A DNA stretch of 64,000 bases from Bacteroidota bacterium. Lineage in GTDB: Bacteria > Bacteroidota > Bacteroidia > Bacteroidales > GCA-2711565. The notes below the pieces were generated by a model, which searched no databases, had not been told where the DNA came from, and worked only from the letters and a program-made list of their open reading frames with translations. Made by a program: the position numbers and the translations under genes. Positions 41,419-49,967 of the stretch are shown here, one piece after another. The stretch covers positions 35,773-99,772 of the forward strand of contig JAHIVC010000071.1 in NCBI GenBank assembly GCA_018816945.1, in the 5' to 3' direction. Each line of letters starts with the position of its first letter. The stretch's first letter is position 1.

Positions 41419-43794
41419 ATGTTTAAAAACTTTCTTCAAATTACTTTTCGGAACTTCCTGAAAAATAAATTTTTCGTAATTATCAATGTAATTGGATTGG
41501 GAATTGCATTGGCCAGTTGTATTGTTGCTTATTATAATTATCGTTGGAACGTTGATTTTGATAAGGTGATTAGCCATAAAAATGAAATTTATAAGGTTGG
41601 ATTTGTTCAAAATATCAATGGTCGGATGCAACGATTTGGAATGAATCCACTTTCGTTAAAGCCGGCAATTGGCAATTCGATGGTTGGAGTAGATGAAATT
41701 ATCAGGGTTCAACGTAGCAGAATGGCTATCAGGTATGGGGATAGAATATTCAGCAATATTGTTGGCTTTGCTGATGAAAATATGTTCGATGTTTTTGATT
41801 ATCCTTTTTTACGGGGGGATGCAAATTCATTAAATGACGCGCGAAGTGCAATTTTAACAGAAGAATTTGCACAGACTTGTTTCGGTGATAAGGACCCGAT
41901 AGGTGAAATGATCAGTGTTTTTTTAAACGATGGTAAAGAAAGGACATTTAAAGTCAGTGGGATTATCAAAGATTTGCCGGAAAATACAAGCTTCCAATTC
42001 AGTGTTTTAACCCACATTGATAATTTTATTGAAATGAATAATCTTGACGAGAATAATTGGAGGGCATGGATTTCAGGCACTTTCCTTTTAATTCCGGATA
42101 AGAAATATGTGAAAAATATTGAAGATCACTTACAAACTTTTATACCAATTCAAAATAGAGCCAGAGAGGATTTAAAGGTTGCAAGTTTTCATCTCGAACC
42201 AATGAAAGTTATTCCGAATACGGCCAGGAATACATGGAATTATGGGCTTATGCAAGGATTGCATCCTGCGGCTTTTGCTGCACCCAGCATCATGGCAATA
42301 CTCATTTTGCTGTTAGCGTGTTTGAACTTTACAAATACAGCTTTGGCAATTTCAAGTCGTCGTTTAAAAGAGATAGGATTAAGAAAGGTAATGGGTGGCT
42401 TACGTATTCATACCATGATCCAGTTTCTGGGAGAAAACATAGTTTTATGTTTTATTGCGTTACTTGCTTCCCTGCTGATTGGATCTTATTTGATTGATGA
42501 GTGGAGCAAAATGTGGGAGTACACCATAGCAATTAATTTTGCTGATGGCGGAAAATTGTGGTTTTTTCTCTTTGTTTTGCTAATAGTTACAGGACTTGCT
42601 GCAGGATCTTACCCTGCTTTTTATGTAAGCAAATTTAACCCGATAAATATTTTGAAAGGAAATGTTAAGTTAAGTGGGGCAGGGTTGCTTTCAAAAATTT
42701 TGTTGGTGATACAATTTTTATTAGCTGTAACAGGGATTATTTCCACCGTGATATTTACACAAAACGCAAAATTTCAAGAGAATTTATCAATGGGATATGC
42801 GAAAGATAAAATCATCGCGGTGCCTTTTAGTAATAATCCCACTCTTGAGCTCTTCAGAAATACCATCAGTCAAAATCCCATGATTAATAAAATGGGCTGG
42901 GCCGAAGAACACGTCAGCTGGTCAAGTTACAATCGTACACTTAATTGGGGTGCCGAACAAGAGCATGAAGTGACCGCTTTTGATATCGGCAAAGGATATT
43001 TTGAGACTATGGGTTTTGAATTGGTTGATGGTCGCTATTTTGATCAGGACTTTAAAGAATCTGAGAGAGAAAAGGCCATCATCGTTAATGAAAAACTTGT
43101 GGAAGCATATGGCTGGGAATCGGCAATCGGGCAGAGATTGAGAGAAAATGATACTACTGAACTTACCGTAGTTGGTGTTGTTCGAAATTTTTATCCTTTT
43201 GGGTTTTGGAACGAAATAACTCCCACCATGTTAAAACTTGGCGTAAAAGAGCGAATGAGAACCTTGGTGGTTCAGGCCGAGCCTAAAAATCTGGAAGAAT
43301 TGAATAAATATATGCGTACTGAATGGGAAAAATTAATCCCTAATGCCGTATATCCAGGCTTTCTGCAGGAAGAACGATTGGCTGAATCTAAATCCGTGAA
43401 CAATAATATTATAGATATATTTTTATTTTTAGCGATCGTTTCGGTTTTGCTTTCGCTGGTTGGATTATACACTCTGGTTTCTTTAAAAGTTATAAAACGA
43501 ACCAAAGAAATCGGGATCAGAAAAGTACTGGGGGCACCGGTATTTCATATCATAAGTTTACTTAATCGTGAATTTTTATACATTATTTTTATTTCATCAG
43601 TTTTGGGTTCAGTATTGGGTTATTATCTGTCAGAGATGCTTTTATCTAGTATTTATCAGGTTTATAAAAGTGCCAGTATCAGCACATTCATTATTCCTAC
43701 TATAGTTATTTTAAGCGTTTCAGTCATCACTATTATTGGTAAAGTATATAAAGCAGCAAGTAAAAACCCGGTAGATGCGATAAAATACGAGTAG
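41419..43794 (+). CDS. ABC transporter permease, FtsX/MacB type
   Basis: A 791-residue protein with one N-terminal membrane helix (FVIINVIGLGIALASCIVAYY), a MacB periplasmic core (about 60-240), three helices around 285-400, a second periplasmic core (about 480-660) and three C-terminal helices ending ASKNPVDAIKYE. The repeated 'SSRRLKEIGLRKVMGG' and 'RTKEIGIRKVLGAPVFHI' blocks are the FtsX coupling motifs. Such permeases act as mechanotransmission exporters with an ATPase; none is encoded next to it. Confidence 0.93.
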   Translation: MFKNFLQITFRNFLKNKFFVIINVIGLGIALASCIVAYYNYRWNVDFDKVISHKNEIYKVGFVQNINGRMQRFGMNPLSLKPAIGNSMVGVDEIIRVQRSRMAIRYGDRIFSNIVGFADENMFDVFDYPFLRGDANSLNDARSAILTEEFAQTCFGDKDPIGEMISVFLNDGKERTFKVSGIIKDLPENTSFQFSVLTHIDNFIEMNNLDENNWRAWISGTFLLIPDKKYVKNIEDHLQTFIPIQNRAREDLKVASFHLEPMKVIPNTARNTWNYGLMQGLHPAAFAAPSIMAILILLLACLNFTNTALAISSRRLKEIGLRKVMGGLRIHTMIQFLGENIVLCFIALLASLLIGSYLIDEWSKMWEYTIAINFADGGKLWFFLFVLLIVTGLAAGSYPAFYVSKFNPINILKGNVKLSGAGLLSKILLVIQFLLAVTGIISTVIFTQNAKFQENLSMGYAKDKIIAVPFSNNPTLELFRNTISQNPMINKMGWAEEHVSWSSYNRTLNWGAEQEHEVTAFDIGKGYFETMGFELVDGRYFDQDFKESEREKAIIVNEKLVEAYGWESAIGQRLRENDTTELTVVGVVRNFYPFGFWNEITPTMLKLGVKERMRTLVVQAEPKNLEELNKYMRTEWEKLIPNAVYPGFLQEERLAESKSVNNNIIDIFLFLAIVSVLLSLVGLYTLVSLKVIKRTKEIGIRKVLGAPVFHIISLLNREFLYIIFISSVLGSVLGYYLSEMLLSSIYQVYKSASISTFIIPTIVILSVSVITIIGKVYKAASKNPVDAIKYE

Positions 43795-43848
43795 TAATTG
43801 ATTATTGATTGGATTAATACTTGGATTGTTAGAGGATGAAAAATGATG

Positions 43849-43982
43849 AATGTAAAATGTAAAATGTAAAATGTAAAATGAAAGAAACTTAATATCAAGC
43901 AAACAGCAACCACTTGCCTGCCGCAGGCAGGGTAACCAGCAACGAGTAACCACCTGTCTGCCGCAAGCAGGGTAACCAGTAA
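43849..43982. repeat. TGTAAAA heptamers and GC-rich tandem repeat
   Basis: Four TGTAAAA units (from 43851) are followed by two copies of a roughly 35-bp unit with CTGCCGCA(A/G)GCAGGGTAACCAG, each containing a short CTGCC/GGCAG-type hairpin. The stretch separates two convergent genes and may end transcription. Confidence 0.65.
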
Positions 43983-43988
43983 CTCAGA

Positions 43989-45971
43989 TTATTGATGACA
44001 ATAACGTTTCATTACCGAATAAGCATTTGGGATTCCCAATTCTCCTGCCTTACTTAGATCCAGGCAACCTATTTTGTTTTCGTTCTGAAAAATAAGGATT
44101 AAACCCCTGTTGTAATATGCCTCTGCAAAAGTATTGTTTCGTTGAATTGCATATGTAAAATCATCTACGGCATTTTTATAATCGCCCATAATACAATTTA
44201 CATATCCACTATTATAATAGGCATAAGCAAAGTTTGGATCCAACCTTAATACCTTTTTATAATCATTTAAAGCTTTAACCAAGTATTCATTATTCGAATT
44301 ATCCTCTTTCTTTTCAGGTTCTTTTTGTTCCTGACTAATAGTTATCGCTTGTTGTTTGTAACCAATTGATTTTATTAGTTCAGTCAATAAATAATTGCTG
44401 TTGGCACGACTAAAATAGGCAAGGAGATTAGAGGGGTTTTTTTCAATGGCAGCATCATAATCGCGAAATGCATCATTGAAATTTTGAATTGCTGCATACA
44501 GGTTTGCCCTGTTTAAATAATTTGATGATTGCCCAGGACTTGTATTAATCAGGTTAGTAAGTTCCTCAATTTTAACTGAAATTTCAGAAACATTTGGTTG
44601 CACCGGGCTATTTGTCAATGAAATTAAAGATTCATCATAAACCGGTTTCTGATATGCATCATAAATTTTTTCTTTTAAAGCAGGAGTATCATCAATTGAT
44701 TTTTGGAATAAGGGCAACATATCAATGTCGAAATACTGATATTGGGGCATGTTTTTGCTATCCTTAATTTCAGTAAAATCGGCACGTAAATGAACCAAAC
44801 TATTCAGATAGGCAATTTTTTCCGGTGTCAGATTGTTCGTTTCCAAATCAGTCAGGTTGCCTAATTTTATAGCTTTGTCGTTGTCTTTCTTTGCCTCATC
44901 AAACAATCCCATCCTGTTTTTGATCATCGATCGCTCCATATACCCGTTTGAAAATTCCGGATGAATCTCCACGGTTTTATTGAAATCTTCAAGTGCACCG
45001 GCATAATCTTTTAAATCGGATTTTAATTTACCCCGATAAAAATAACTTGTAATATTCTTTGGGTTTATTTTAATTACTTTATCCAGTTCTTCTATTGCAC
45101 CGCGTAAATCCTGATTGTTGATCTTAATAATAGCCTTGTTAAATAAAGCATAGGAATTTCGGGGCGAAATCCGCAGCACATGATCCAAATCAGCAAGGGC
45201 AGCCTTATCATCCTTCTTTTTTATATTTGCGAGAGACCGACTAAAATACGCATACGAATTATTGGTGTCTCTGGCTAATACAAAATTGAAATCTGCAATT
45301 GCCGAATCAGGCTTTTCGAGTTCAATCCATACTTTACCTCTTTGTATATATCCCATAATATATTCAGGATTATATTCTAAAACCAGATTCAAATCTTTAA
45401 TTGCCTCCTCGTAATATTTCCCTCCGGCTTTTGCACTCCCCCTTAAGATATAGATACTTTCATGATTGTATTTTAGTGAAATGGCCCTATCACAATCTTT
45501 AATGGCCTCATCGTATTTATCGATATTCATATAGGTTTTGGCCCTGCTAAAATAGATGGAAGCGTCGGTGGAATCAATTTTTAAAGCTTTTGTGTAATCC
45601 TGAAAAGCCTCGTCATACCTTAATAAAACAGAGCGTGCAATTGCCCTGTTATGGAAAAATTCAGCATAATAGGGGAGCAGGTTAATGGCAGTGGTATAAT
45701 CCATTTCTGCGCCTGAAATATCATCCAGATTGAATTTTGAAATCCCCCTCAAATAATAAGCGAAGTATGAATTTGATTCAAGTTGAATGGCCTGATTCAG
45801 GTATACAATTGCTTGAAGATAGTTCCCGTTTCGGAGTTCGATATTACCGTACTGCAAAAAATTGGAACGAATTTGTGCATTTGCCCCAAAATTTAAAAAA
45901 GTTGTTAGTATAAGGAGAATAATAACCCGAGAAAATCTCATGTAAAAATTGCGCTTAATGTTACGATACAT
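43989..45971 (-). CDS. Secreted TPR-repeat protein
   Basis: A 660-residue protein. The mature start is likely after a signal peptide (RFSRVIILLILTTFLNFGANAQ); the ATG at 45941 (MRFSRV) may be the true start instead of 45971. It has at least 11 tetratricopeptide repeats (for example AYYLRGISKFNLDDISGAEMDYTTAI and SYFYRGKLKSDLKDYAGALEDFNKTVEI) in two blocks (about 35-390 and 485-655) separated by a non-repeat stretch. It would serve as a periplasmic protein-protein scaffold; partner unknown. Confidence 0.9.
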   Translation of the reverse strand: MYRNIKRNFYMRFSRVIILLILTTFLNFGANAQIRSNFLQYGNIELRNGNYLQAIVYLNQAIQLESNSYFAYYLRGISKFNLDDISGAEMDYTTAINLLPYYAEFFHNRAIARSVLLRYDEAFQDYTKALKIDSTDASIYFSRAKTYMNIDKYDEAIKDCDRAISLKYNHESIYILRGSAKAGGKYYEEAIKDLNLVLEYNPEYIMGYIQRGKVWIELEKPDSAIADFNFVLARDTNNSYAYFSRSLANIKKKDDKAALADLDHVLRISPRNSYALFNKAIIKINNQDLRGAIEELDKVIKINPKNITSYFYRGKLKSDLKDYAGALEDFNKTVEIHPEFSNGYMERSMIKNRMGLFDEAKKDNDKAIKLGNLTDLETNNLTPEKIAYLNSLVHLRADFTEIKDSKNMPQYQYFDIDMLPLFQKSIDDTPALKEKIYDAYQKPVYDESLISLTNSPVQPNVSEISVKIEELTNLINTSPGQSSNYLNRANLYAAIQNFNDAFRDYDAAIEKNPSNLLAYFSRANSNYLLTELIKSIGYKQQAITISQEQKEPEKKEDNSNNEYLVKALNDYKKVLRLDPNFAYAYYNSGYVNCIMGDYKNAVDDFTYAIQRNNTFAEAYYNRGLILIFQNENKIGCLDLSKAGELGIPNAYSVMKRYCHQ

Positions 45972-46048
45972 TTATTGCTAATAAAATTAAACACTTAATC
46001 CGAATAATTAAGCAGAAATTGAGGAATTATGATAATTTAACACCTTCT

Positions 46049-46942
46049 TTAAACAAAAAATAAAATTACTCCACCTACACTGAGTATCGCACCAAAAATT
46101 TCCCTTGGGGTTATTTTTTGTTTAAATATCATTACGCTTGGAACAATAATTAAAACAGGTACAATGGCCATAAGTGTCGATGCGATACCGGCACTTGTGT
46201 TTTGCACGGCTATCAATGAAAATGAAACTCCAAGGAAAGGGCCGAAAAATGAACCTATCCCAATGCGGCTGATGGCTTTTGTGTTCGAAAATGTGGTAAT
46301 TACATTTTTCCACTTTCTCAATAAACTGATGACGATCATAAACCCGATCACTCCTGCGATAATTCGTATTTGGGTTGCAGCAAATGGATCATAATCACGC
46401 ATACCGTATTTACTTAAAACTAAACCTCCGGCCTGACCGAGTGCTCCGAGCGAAGCGAAGATTGCGCCTTTTATCGGAATATTAAGACTGCGTTTCTTTG
46501 ATCCTTCGGGTTTACTCCAAATTGCAATTGCAATACCCGAAACAACCAGAATCATCCCTAAAATACTGAGCAGGGTCATCACTTCTCCTAAAACGAAAAA
46601 TCCAAAGATAGCCGCTAAGGGTGGTGCAAGTGTCATGAACAACATAGCAGTTCTGGAGCTTATAATAGGGTAGGAGGCGAATAAGAAAAGGTCGCCCAAT
46701 ACAAAACCAACCAATCCTGAAACGGAGAGCCAAACCCAAGCATGGGTGCTGGCATCCATTGGCAAAAGCATTCCCCTTCTAAAATAAGAAAGCGTTGCTA
46801 ACAAAATGAATGCGAATGTTAAACGAATCATATTCACCGAATAAGTGCCAACACGTTTGGTGGCCACTTCAAAAGCCATGGCTGTGATGGTCCAGAAAAA
46901 AGCTGTTAACAGTGCGGCGTATTCGCCATAGTAATTAGTCAT
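46049..46942 (-). CDS. DMT-superfamily (EamA) transporter
   Basis: A 297-residue protein from the ATG at 46942; a 15-codon upstream extension starts with TTG and looks unlikely. It has ten hydrophobic segments in two EamA repeats (YAALLTAFFWTITAMAFEVATKRVG ... then FASLGALGQAGGLVLSKYG). The ending PREIFGAILSVGGVILFFV is typical of EamA. It is a drug/metabolite transporter of unknown substrate. Confidence 0.88.
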   Translation of the reverse strand: MTNYYGEYAALLTAFFWTITAMAFEVATKRVGTYSVNMIRLTFAFILLATLSYFRRGMLLPMDASTHAWVWLSVSGLVGFVLGDLFLFASYPIISSRTAMLFMTLAPPLAAIFGFFVLGEVMTLLSILGMILVVSGIAIAIWSKPEGSKKRSLNIPIKGAIFASLGALGQAGGLVLSKYGMRDYDPFAATQIRIIAGVIGFMIVISLLRKWKNVITTFSNTKAISRIGIGSFFGPFLGVSFSLIAVQNTSAGIASTLMAIVPVLIIVPSVMIFKQKITPREIFGAILSVGGVILFFV

Positions 46943-47071
46943 TCGGGCAAGTGATTTGTGGGTGCGAATATAAGTACAAATTTTCAATAATATTTTTTTT
47001 GCCCTCCTTAGTTGATGTAAAAGATTTAATTTTGTAAGAAGGTTGAGCTTAATTATTTATGCTATTTAATA

Positions 47072-47722
47072 ATGGTTTATAAATCAAAAAAAATAAGAAG
47101 AGCTGAAGAAATTGCCAATAGCATTTCTCATGCAGTTGGTATAGGGATAGCATTAGCTGTGGTATGTTTATTGGTGGTTTTTGGTGCGATATATGGGAAT
47201 GCCTGGCATGTGGTAAGCTTTTCGGTTTTTGGGGCAAGTATGATCACCTTGTATTTAGCCTCTACTTTGTTTCATTCAGCTAAAAATCTACGATTCAAGT
47301 ATATACTCAATAAGTTTGATCATTCAGCCATTTATATCCTGATTGCAGGAACCTATACCCCGATTACGCTGATCTCATTAAAGGGTGCATTTGGCTGGGT
47401 TATATTTGGATTAATCTGGGCCATGGCAATAGCCGGTATCGTTTTTAAAGTTTGGTTTTATACGCATCGATGGCGTAAACTCTCTGCCTGGCTTTATGTA
47501 GGGATGGGTTGGCTCATTATTATTGCCATTGTTCCTGTTATTCAGAATGTTCCCAATACTTCACTCTATTTTTTACTGGCAGGCTGCTTAACCTATAGTG
47601 CTGGAGTGGTATTCTATATCAAAAAGCAGATTCCATTTTTCCATTTCGTTTTTCACTTGTTTATTTTAGGTGGAAGCATCTGCCATTTCTTTGCATTTTT
47701 ATATTTACTCCCAATTAATTAA
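47072..47722 (+). CDS. Hemolysin III family (YqfA/PAQR) membrane protein
   Basis: A 216-residue protein with seven hydrophobic segments. EEIANSISHAVGIGIALAVV contains the N-terminal E/S/H motif, STLFHSAKNL..FDHSAIYILIAGTYTPI the central His motif, and FHLFILGGSICHFFAFLY the C-terminal His pair. These are the metal-binding residues of the CREST/HlyIII-PAQR group. The role in bacteria is unclear; lipid or membrane homeostasis is likely. Confidence 0.92.
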   Translation: MVYKSKKIRRAEEIANSISHAVGIGIALAVVCLLVVFGAIYGNAWHVVSFSVFGASMITLYLASTLFHSAKNLRFKYILNKFDHSAIYILIAGTYTPITLISLKGAFGWVIFGLIWAMAIAGIVFKVWFYTHRWRKLSAWLYVGMGWLIIIAIVPVIQNVPNTSLYFLLAGCLTYSAGVVFYIKKQIPFFHFVFHLFILGGSICHFFAFLYLLPIN

Positions 47723-47983
47723 TTTAACCTCAGTTCGATCTGAGCATTTCTTATGAAACTGGTTCAATATGTCTGAAATTTAGTCTTAGAGCTAATAAGA
47801 CGTTAGTTATTAGATATTAGAAAATAGAAGTAAAGCTTGCAATGATAGGTATTTTAAGTATCTGATGTCTAATGTATAACGTCTTCTACCTAAATTTATT
47901 AAAATGTTTATGAATTTTGGGATGGCGACTCTATGGGATTCGATAACTTAGGAAAACAAAAGATATAATATGCTTTTCGTCAT
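47723..47983. other. Intergenic region with a lone half of a shared hairpin
   Basis: It contains a 7-bp-period stretch around 47803-47830 and the word GAATTTTGGGATGGC near 47911-47925, which also begins the terminator at 48776. No gene is visible. Confidence 0.4.
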
Positions 47984-48694
47984 TTAAATACGGTCGCGTC
48001 TGTAAAATATCTTTTTAAAGTAGTAGAGTACAGGTTTCGTGTATTTTAAGTGCTTCCACGGTCGGCTTGAATGAGGGAGGTGCAAAACTTCAAGTCCTTT
48101 TGCCAGGTAATTGTTAAATCCAAGTTTTTTTGATTGCCTGCTGATGTAGATATCGAACCAATCTTTGTTTTGAGAAAGTATTTTAAAGTCAAATTTCCGA
48201 AGAAATTCAGTGGAAATAAGTGTACAACAGAAACTCAAACTATGCGACGTACTTATAATCTCATCGCTTTTGGATTTTTCAAAAGTATACGGAAAGTTAT
48301 ATTCGCCCGATTGGTCAACAGTAATGGCACCAATTAAACCGCATTTCGGTTTGATTTTTAAGATTTCGAGCAATCCGGATAAAGTGTCAGGTTTAATAAT
48401 TACGTCTGATTCAATAATAATTAAGGGACATTCTTTTTCCAAAGCCATTTTTTGAGCTGTTTCAAGCACAAGTTTGTAGTTGGGCGAAGGAGTTGAAGTA
48501 ATATCTTCGAGATGAATGATTTGAAATCCGTATTCTGTTTTAGCTTTTTCCAGAAACTGTTTGGTTTCGGGTTGACTGAAATCATTAAATATGAAATGTT
48601 TGAAGTTTCCTTTTGCTTTGGAAATAGCCTGAATAGTAAGATTTGTCGTCTCTATCGAATCTTTAACCGGTGTGATGACAATTGCTTCTGGCAT
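47984..48694 (-). CDS. Glycosyltransferase family 2-like protein
   Basis: A 236-residue protein with a GT-A nucleotide-sugar fold: AIVITPVKDSIETTNLTIQAI at the N terminus and PLIIIESDVIIKPDTLSGLLEIL with the ESD in place of the metal-binding DxD. GLIGAITVDQSGEYNFPY follows. The C terminus is basic (YFKKIFYRRDRI). It probably adds a sugar in envelope or glycan synthesis; the acceptor is unknown. Confidence 0.75.
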   Translation of the reverse strand: MPEAIVITPVKDSIETTNLTIQAISKAKGNFKHFIFNDFSQPETKQFLEKAKTEYGFQIIHLEDITSTPSPNYKLVLETAQKMALEKECPLIIIESDVIIKPDTLSGLLEILKIKPKCGLIGAITVDQSGEYNFPYTFEKSKSDEIISTSHSLSFCCTLISTEFLRKFDFKILSQNKDWFDIYISRQSKKLGFNNYLAKGLEVLHLPHSSRPWKHLKYTKPVLYYFKKIFYRRDRI

Positions 48695-48775
48695 TCTGTT
48701 TATTTTTGGGATACAAAATTAGTCAAAATCAATCGATTTCACTGCGATAAAAATCCCGCGAAAATGACTTGTGAA

Positions 48776-48813
48776 TTTTGGGATGGCTTCCCGTAAGGGA
48801 CGCCATCCCAAAA
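48776..48813 (-). terminator. Hairpin terminator (GGGATGGC family)
   Basis: TTTTGGGATGGC (48776-48787) pairs with GCCATCCCAAAA (48802-48813), with an inner TCCC/GGGA stem. It lies 2 bp past the stop of the EFR1 gene, and T-runs are provided by the stem base. Confidence 0.75.
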
Positions 48814-48815
48814 TC

Positions 48816-49862
48816 TTAATAGTTAGGTGCTTTATATCTTCTCCAAAATTTATATCTACTAAAAGAGGTAAACTCAACCATTTTGTTGATCCAATTGAAT
48901 CGCATCAAATAATTCAGAATCCGATACGTCAGGAAAACAAAAGTGATAAATACGATCCATTTTGTGATGCGTAAAATGATCAGCAGCAACAACGGATCAC
49001 CCATCTGATCATTGCCTAAGTCGTTAAATAGAAACATGATTGCCGGAATAATAATTAGAAAGTTGAGAAGCAGGAGGCCGATTGAAAAAGTATGGGCCAC
49101 TTGTATGGCTTTTTTCGGACAATTGTTTAAACAACGCATGCAGCTTTCGCATTTGTACGACCAGAACAATTGTTTTTTTAGTTTGATTGCTTCAACAGGA
49201 CATTCATTGATGCATTTCATGCATGAATTGCAATTGTTGGTTGCTACTAAGCTTTTGGCCAGATAAAACCGCCCGATAAAATAATAACCAAAAGCAATGG
49301 GGATCATGGCAAGGTCAATGGGCAAACTGAGCAAAGCTTTATATTTTCGTTTTCCTTCCAGCAGGTTTAACGCAAATTTTTTGGTTATTTTTTTAATTCT
49401 TTGAGTTATCGAATCAACAACTTTTGCTTTTAAACCGGGATGCAGAAAAATCCAGTTTGAAGGTAAATCGAGGGGCTGCATGCCCACGATTTTATAAGAT
49501 TTAAAGAGTAAAATCAGGGAAGGTAATAGTTGTGCGACTCCACTCACCCCGGGCAAAAAAAGCTTGGAGAGTTTTAATCCTCCACGCGTATTCATGATAA
49601 AAACATCTGCATTTTTTAAGCGGGGAAATTTTAGGATGAAATTAAGCATGATGGGAGGGAAGTTAAACCCATGCGTTGGCGAACAGAACCCAATCAATGT
49701 TTTTTTGCCCGTATCCGGAATTTCAATTTGATCGAAGCGGTCGATATTGATCAGCCTGGTTTTCAACTGTTTTTCCTCAGCTACTTGCACAAACCAATGA
49801 GCAGCATTCCGGGCATTTCCGGTACCCGAAAAATAATAGAGGATGATTTGCTCGTAGTTCAT
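48816..49862 (-). CDS. EFR1-type ferredoxin with N-terminal flavodoxin-like domain
   Basis: A 348-residue protein. The N-terminal part (1-150) is flavodoxin-like (ILYYFSGTGNARNAAHWF, then FCSPTHGFNFPPIML and MNTRGGLKL). The C-terminal half has two 4Fe-4S motifs: CNSCMKCINECPVEAI and CESCMRCLNNCPKKAI. Two membrane helices follow at about 255-315. It should carry electrons between a flavin and iron-sulfur partners at the membrane. It stands alone between terminators. Confidence 0.9.
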   Translation of the reverse strand: MNYEQIILYYFSGTGNARNAAHWFVQVAEEKQLKTRLINIDRFDQIEIPDTGKKTLIGFCSPTHGFNFPPIMLNFILKFPRLKNADVFIMNTRGGLKLSKLFLPGVSGVAQLLPSLILLFKSYKIVGMQPLDLPSNWIFLHPGLKAKVVDSITQRIKKITKKFALNLLEGKRKYKALLSLPIDLAMIPIAFGYYFIGRFYLAKSLVATNNCNSCMKCINECPVEAIKLKKQLFWSYKCESCMRCLNNCPKKAIQVAHTFSIGLLLLNFLIIIPAIMFLFNDLGNDQMGDPLLLLIILRITKWIVFITFVFLTYRILNYLMRFNWINKMVEFTSFSRYKFWRRYKAPNY

Positions 49863-49920
49863 TTAACTGATAAATGCTTATTTTTTTAATTTTTAGTTTT
49901 AAATGTAAAGAAATACAAAA

Positions 49921-49956
49921 AGGGATGGCTTCCGCTAAAAGGCGGAAGCCATCCCT
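49921..49956 (-). terminator. Strong 15-bp hairpin terminator (GGGATGGC family)
   Basis: AGGGATGGCTTCCGC (49921-49935) pairs perfectly with GCGGAAGCCATCCCT (49942-49956) around a 6-nt loop. A/T runs flank both sides, so it works on either strand. It ends the penicillin-acylase-type gene (stop at 49968). Confidence 0.9.
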
Positions 49957-49967
49957 TTTAATAAATT